Assembly: GCA_036394195.1 (NCBI GenBank)
Contig: DASWFO010000343.1
Location: 1-17,683 of the forward strand
From: DATJPD01 sp036394195
GTDB taxonomy: Bacteria > Pseudomonadota > Alphaproteobacteria > CACIAM-22H2
Reading direction: 5' to 3'
Length of the DNA stretch: 17,683 nucleotides
Part shown: positions 14,521 to 17,683 of the stretch, in pieces
How the letters are laid out: each line of letters opens with the position of its first letter
Position numbering within the stretch: position 1 is the stretch's first letter
The notes under the pieces: generated by a model
Database searches by the model: none
What the model was told of the DNA's origin: nothing
The model's input: only the letters and a program-made list of their open reading frames with translations
Position numbers and translations under genes: made by a program

Positions 14521-15167
14521 TTGGCCGCACAGGCCTTGCCGATCTCGGCATAGGCTTTGCCGAATCCGGCGAGATTGAACGTGTCGGCGGTTTCGGTGTT
14601 ACGGGTTGAGGTGCCGCGCACCTTGAGCGTCTTGCCGTTCTTCATCGCGGCAACGACGGCCTTGTCGGACGCATCATCTTTCGCCCACGCGGCCTCCGCG
14701 TCGACGTCCGTGCGGGTAAAGAACTCGAATTTCTTGCCGTCGACGTCGACCGTCACCGGAGTACCCTGCTTGAACGGATAGCCCGATTGGAAGCTCACCT
14801 CGTCGTAGCGCTTGGCCGTCGGCCGGTGCGTCACCGTGAGCATGACGTCGCTGCGCTTGACGCCCTTCGGATCCGACGCGACCGGGCGCGCGAACATGTA
14901 GCAGATCTTGTTGGAGGCCTGGGCGAGCTCAACCGACGTCCAGGCATCGAAACTGCCGAGCTGCTTCGGCGCCGGAAGGGTCTGCGGGCCGGGCTGGGCT
15001 TGAGGTGCCGCCGCGGGCTTGGGCGCCGTCTGCGCGGCGGGCGGCTTCTTCTGTGTCTGCGCGGGCGCCAGGGCAGGTGCCGCCGCGACGGCGGCCAAGC
15101 CTAGTCCACAGGCCAACATCATCGCTCGCCCGGGCGACGCAAGGCGAAATATCGAACGACGCGTCAT
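14517..15167 (-). CDS. Invasion-associated locus B (IalB) family exported protein
   Basis: The product is 216 residues from the ATG at 15167. A signal peptide (MTRRSIFRLASPGRAMMLAC... to about ALAPAQ, residue 36) is followed by a Pro/Ala/Gln-rich linker to about residue 68. The IalB domain then begins GSFDAWTSVELAQASNKICYMF and includes a VSFQSGYPFKQG segment. The family was named from Bartonella, but occurs widely in free-living alphaproteobacteria as a periplasmic protein of unclear function, so the name should not be read as virulence. Longer in-frame starts upstream (including TTG 15296) would place non-signal sequence first and are less likely. The stop overlaps the rlmN start. Confidence 0.85.
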   Translation of the reverse strand: MTRRSIFRLASPGRAMMLACGLGLAAVAAAPALAPAQTQKKPPAAQTAPKPAAAPQAQPGPQTLPAPKQLGSFDAWTSVELAQASNKICYMFARPVASDPKGVKRSDVMLTVTHRPTAKRYDEVSFQSGYPFKQGTPVTVDVDGKKFEFFTRTDVDAEAAWAKDDASDKAVVAAMKNGKTLKVRGTSTRNTETADTFNLAGFGKAYAEIGKACAAK

Positions 15168-15274
15168 ACTCAAATCCGGAAATGCCGGCGACTGATTCGG
15201 GCCGGTCGTTAGCGCGTATGCCATGGCCAACGCATCGCGGTCAATCTGCCTGGAATATGAGTCTACGCCGCAAT

Positions 15275-15301
15275 CGGGCTTTTTGAAGATAAACAAGCCC
15301 G
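15275..15301 (-). terminator. Weak hairpin downstream of the CBS-pair gene
   Basis: CGGGCTT (15275-15281) and AAGCCCG (15295-15301) form a 7-bp stem with a 13-base AT-rich loop, 32 bases after the CBS-pair stop. There is no following T-run, so the terminator call is tentative. Confidence 0.3.
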
Positions 15302-15332
15302 CACTCGCCCGCGGCTGCGTCTACCGTCCGCC

Positions 15333-15773
15333 TCAGCCCTGGATCAGCGTCTCGGCGAGCATCAGGATATCGTTGTCCATCTGCTCCTTGACCGAGCGGT
15401 AGAGGTCGCGAATGGACACGATGCCGACCAAGTGATCGCCGTCGACCACCGGCAGGTGCCGATAGCCGCGGGCATTCATCATCTCCAGAGCGTGCAGCAC
15501 CGAATCCGAGGATTTCACGGTGTCGGGGGTCTTGGTCATGACCTCGGCCAGCGGCGTCGTGTCGGGGTCCTTGCGGGCACCGACCACCCGCACCACGACA
15601 TCGCGCTCGGTGAAGATGCCCACCAGCCGACCGTCCTCGACGACCGGCACCGCGCCGAATTTCCGCTTGGCCATGGCGTCGACGACCTCGCGGACCATCG
15701 CGAAGGGGGAGTAGCTGACCACCTCCTGCCCGTGGATGGCGTGCGGTACGATCGTATGTTCAACCGGGACCAT
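15333..15773 (-). CDS. CBS-domain pair protein
   Basis: The product is 146 residues consisting almost entirely of two CBS motifs: residues about 14-70 (VVDAMAKRKFGAVPVVEDGR and LVGIFTERDVV) and about 80-138 (VLHALEMMNARGYRHLPVVD, then HLVGIVSIRDLYR). Stand-alone CBS pairs bind adenine nucleotides or SAM and commonly sense energy state, regulating a partner. The start lies three bases after the patatin stop, so the two are in one operon and may work together. No enzymatic domain is present. Confidence 0.93.
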   Translation of the reverse strand: MVPVEHTIVPHAIHGQEVVSYSPFAMVREVVDAMAKRKFGAVPVVEDGRLVGIFTERDVVVRVVGARKDPDTTPLAEVMTKTPDTVKSSDSVLHALEMMNARGYRHLPVVDGDHLVGIVSIRDLYRSVKEQMDNDILMLAETLIQG

Positions 15774-15776
15774 GGC

Positions 15777-16847
15777 TCAGAAGAACAGCTTATGCAGATC
15801 GATCGTGGAATCAACGCCGAGCGACCCGAAATTTTTTTCGAGCCAGGCGTCCGCGGTACGGCCGCCGAGGTCGAACAGCAGCTCCAGGAAATCGTGGTCG
15901 AGATTGAACTTGGAGGACGCGCCCAGCCGCGCCATCTCCTGCTCCGCCTGGACCATGTGGAAATGGATCTGGCGGAGGTTCGAGCGGCCGGTCAGACGGT
16001 GCTGCTCGAGCAGCCGCGTGACCAGCGCGATCGCCCGCATCTCGCGCATCATGGTCGCGTTGAAGCTGATCGAGTTCATGCGGTCGATGATCGCGCGGGC
16101 GCTGTCGGGCAGGGCCTCGACCACGATCGGATTGATCTCGACGATGATGATGTCGCTCGCCCGGCAATTATAGATCAGCGGGAACATCGCCGGATTGCCC
16201 ATGAATCCGCCATCCCAGTAGTGCTCGCCGTCGATCTCGACGGCATGGAAGAGATGCGGAAGACAGCTCGACGCCAGCAGGGCGTCGGCCGACATCTCCT
16301 TCTGCTTGAAGACGCGGATCTTGCCGGTCCGCACATTGGTCGTGTTCACGAACAGCTTGATGCTGCCTGACGCGTGCTTGAGGCGCTCGAAATCGATCAG
16401 CTCGTCGAGGATTTTGCGCAGCGGGTTGGTGCCGGCCGGGTTGAACTGATAGGGCGAGAAGATCCGTGTCCAGATGTCGAACAGCTGATACGCCGGCGAG
16501 TAGTCGAGGTTGTGGTTGCCCACCGCCTTGTCGAACATGGTCGGCTGGAAGATCGAGAACCGGCCGGTGTCGGAGACGCGCCGCCAGAATTCGCGCAGCA
16601 GCGCCCGCGCTCCGTCGCGCCCGCCCTTGATCATGCCGTAGACCAGGATGGCGCCGTTCATGGCGCCGGCGCTCGTGGCGCTGACACCGTCGATCTTGAT
16701 CCGCTCGTCTTCGAGCAGGCGGTCGAGCACGCCCCAGGTGAAAGCGCCGTGCGCGCCGCCACCTTGCAGCGCCAGGCTGACGGTGCGCGCGCCGCCGGCC
16801 GGCGCCGTCGCGGTACCGCGCTCAGTCCTGCCCGGAGTTGCGTCCAT
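15777..16847 (-). CDS. Patatin-like phospholipase
   Basis: The product is 356 residues. The oxyanion-hole motif LQGGGAHGAFTWGVL is at residues 27-41. The nucleophile is Ser59 in VSATSAGAMNG, where Ala57 replaces the first Gly of the usual GxSxG, and the Asp of the dyad is Asp212 in WDGGFMGNP. The predicted activity is lipid acyl hydrolysis; the true substrate is unknown. There is no signal peptide, so a cytoplasmic or membrane-peripheral location is likely. The ATG at 16847 has GGGG five bases upstream. A hairpin (16860-16882) lies directly before that site. The CBS-pair gene follows within three bases. Confidence 0.92.
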   Translation of the reverse strand: MDATPGRTERGTATAPAGGARTVSLALQGGGAHGAFTWGVLDRLLEDERIKIDGVSATSAGAMNGAILVYGMIKGGRDGARALLREFWRRVSDTGRFSIFQPTMFDKAVGNHNLDYSPAYQLFDIWTRIFSPYQFNPAGTNPLRKILDELIDFERLKHASGSIKLFVNTTNVRTGKIRVFKQKEMSADALLASSCLPHLFHAVEIDGEHYWDGGFMGNPAMFPLIYNCRASDIIIVEINPIVVEALPDSARAIIDRMNSISFNATMMREMRAIALVTRLLEQHRLTGRSNLRQIHFHMVQAEQEMARLGASSKFNLDHDFLELLFDLGGRTADAWLEKNFGSLGVDSTIDLHKLFF

Positions 16848-16859
16848 GTCTGCCCCGCA

Positions 16860-16882
16860 TGACCGGGCGAAGCGCCCAGTCA
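16860..16882 (-). other. Hairpin just upstream of the patatin ribosome binding site
   Basis: TGAC-C-GGGCG-AAG-CGCCC-A-GTCA folds as a stem of nine pairs with one mismatch. On the minus strand it ends about 12 bases before the patatin ATG, directly next to the GGGG ribosome binding tract. It could end the methyltransferase transcript or affect patatin translation; neither is shown. Confidence 0.4.
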
Positions 16883-16933
16883 GGGCATACTATCCCTTTA
16901 ATTTCCCAATAAAAGATGAATTAGGCCAAAGCC

Positions 16934-17482
16934 CTAAACGGCGCGGCCGCGGCGGGTCTTGAGCTTTGGCGGGCCGAACACGTGGCGCGTCAGCGCCGGA
17001 GCCGCCGGCGGCCCGCCCGGCAGGGCCGGCCGGGCTGCGAACCGGCCGAGGCTCAGGGCGCGGTCGTACATGACGAGCGCCCCGGCCAGCGCCAGGTTGA
17101 TGCAGAACCGGGTCGGGATCTTCACCACGTGATCGCAGCGCGCGGCGAGCTCGGGTGACAGCGAACCGCGCTCGGGCCCGAGCACATAGGCGGCAGCGCG
17201 CGGATGGCGAAAGCTCGGCAGGGCGACGGCGGCGTCGAGCAGCTCGATCCCGACCAGCGCGCAATCGATTGGCAGGCGAAACTCGGCCAGGCTTGCGAAT
17301 TCGTAGAGCGGCACATTGGCCGGCGCGTCCGAGGTGTCGGACCGCCCGCCTTCATGGCGCTCGTAGGCGGCGCCGATGGTGAACACGAACGCGGCGCCGA
17401 AGGCGTGGGCGGTGCGCATCACGCCGCCGAGATTCATCGGCTTGCTGATGCCTTCGACCCCGATCCCGAAATAGCCCCGCAT
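16934..17482 (-). CDS. TrmH/SpoU family RNA methyltransferase
   Basis: The product is 182 residues from the ATG at 17482 (MRGYFGIGVEGISKPMN), preceded by a TGGGA tract; longer in-frame starts add sequence that overlaps the divergent asparaginase gene and is unlike the family. The SPOUT motifs are intact: motif 1 PMNLGGVMRTAHAFGA, motif 2 YVLGPERGSLSPEL and motif 3 VVKIPTRFCINLALAGALVMYDR. This forms the SAM-binding trefoil knot. The family methylates ribose 2'-OH of tRNA or rRNA; the exact target cannot be told from sequence. The C-terminal tail is Pro/Ala-rich and basic. The gene is divergent from the asparaginase with 45 bases between starts. Confidence 0.9.
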   Translation of the reverse strand: MRGYFGIGVEGISKPMNLGGVMRTAHAFGAAFVFTIGAAYERHEGGRSDTSDAPANVPLYEFASLAEFRLPIDCALVGIELLDAAVALPSFRHPRAAAYVLGPERGSLSPELAARCDHVVKIPTRFCINLALAGALVMYDRALSLGRFAARPALPGGPPAAPALTRHVFGPPKLKTRRGRAV

Positions 17483-17527
17483 CGTCCCAACTTGCCTCTC
17501 ACCCGGCCGCAAGGCAAGGTGCCCGCT

Positions 17528-17683
17528 ATGTCGATGCGCGAGACCGCTCCCGATCTGGTCGACGTGTGGCGTGGCGCCATGGTCGAAAGCCGGCATCGCG
17601 GCAGCTTCACGGTCGTCGACGGCGACGGCCATCTCGTCGAGGCGGTGGGCGATGTCGAGCGTCCGGTCTATCCGCGCTCCGCG
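17528..17683 (+). CDS. L-asparaginase II family protein, 3' truncated
   Basis: The first 52 codons read MSMRETAPDLVDVWRGAMVE then SRHRGSFTVVDGDGHLVEA and ERPVYPRSA. The phrases WRGAMVESRHRG, VVDGDGHLVEAVGD and VYPRSA match the N-terminus of the PF06089 asparaginase family (usual pattern RGxxVESxHRG ... VFPRSALK). Family members hydrolyse asparagine to aspartate and ammonia. The gene runs off the right edge. An AAGG tract lies before the ATG at 17528. The catalytic residues lie beyond the window, so activity cannot be judged. Confidence 0.85.
   Translation, partial: MSMRETAPDLVDVWRGAMVESRHRGSFTVVDGDGHLVEAVGDVERPVYPRSA

Noticed and set aside
15168..15296. An extended start for the IalB-family gene.
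   Set aside because: It uses TTG and puts about 43 non-hydrophobic residues before a clear signal peptide that starts properly at 15167.
17483..17632. A longer N-terminus for the TrmH-like methyltransferase.
   Set aside because: The added residues have no SPOUT character and lie antisense to the asparaginase start, which matches its family well.

Overview
The window is GC-rich, densely packed chromosomal DNA from an alphaproteobacterium. The evidence is System I cytochrome c maturation genes, an IalB-family exported protein, a DUF1127 protein, a GcvA-type LysR regulator, a CHASE2-cyclase and a YggT-DUF167-FolD operon. The argG, rlmN and ialB neighbourhood resembles Hyphomicrobiales (Bradyrhizobium-like) gene orders, but that placement is from memory. 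I see no phage, insertion sequence, CRISPR array or defence island. Most of the window is core metabolism and signalling, and the unusual signals are in the intergenic regions.

Layout. Positions 1-2237 (+) hold the end of a cytochrome c maturation operon: ccmG/dsbE (cut by the left edge), ccmH and ccmI, joined by ATGA-type overlaps. A hairpin-rich dispersed repeat (about 2238-2403) separates it from a minus-strand signalling block: a CHASE2 adenylate cyclase (2404-4563), an exported FecR-like protein 27 bases upstream of it (4591-5283), and a dCache sensor histidine kinase (5444-7255). A tRNA-Ala(CGC) with a good promoter (7440-7515, -) comes next. It is followed by the plus-strand operon yggT, DUF167 and folD (7683-9166), then argG on the minus strand (9321-10544) and a Nu-class YfcG-like glutathione transferase (10652-11344, +).

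Positions 11345-12330 are the least ordinary part. They contain an AT-rich stretch with DnaA-box-like sequences, a 53-residue two-helix membrane protein, and a DUF1127 gene coupled to a second small gene that is frameshifted by a perfect 32-bp tandem duplication. A divergent GcvA-like LysR regulator (12330-13385) overlaps the 3' end of rlmN (13315-14520, -). Upstream of rlmN on the minus strand are ialB (start-stop overlap), then a patatin-like phospholipase with a CBS-pair gene three bases after it (15333-16847). The window ends with a TrmH/SpoU-type RNA methyltransferase (16934-17482, -) and the start of a divergent L-asparaginase II gene (17528 to the edge).

The most interesting points are: (1) the 32-bp duplication that breaks a translationally coupled small gene; (2) a perfect FNR/FixK-type box in the convergent folD/argG gap, placed so that it could drive a small RNA of about 80 nt ending at the hairpin there; and (3) the AT-rich DnaA-box island at 11380-11520. 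None of these is proven by sequence alone.
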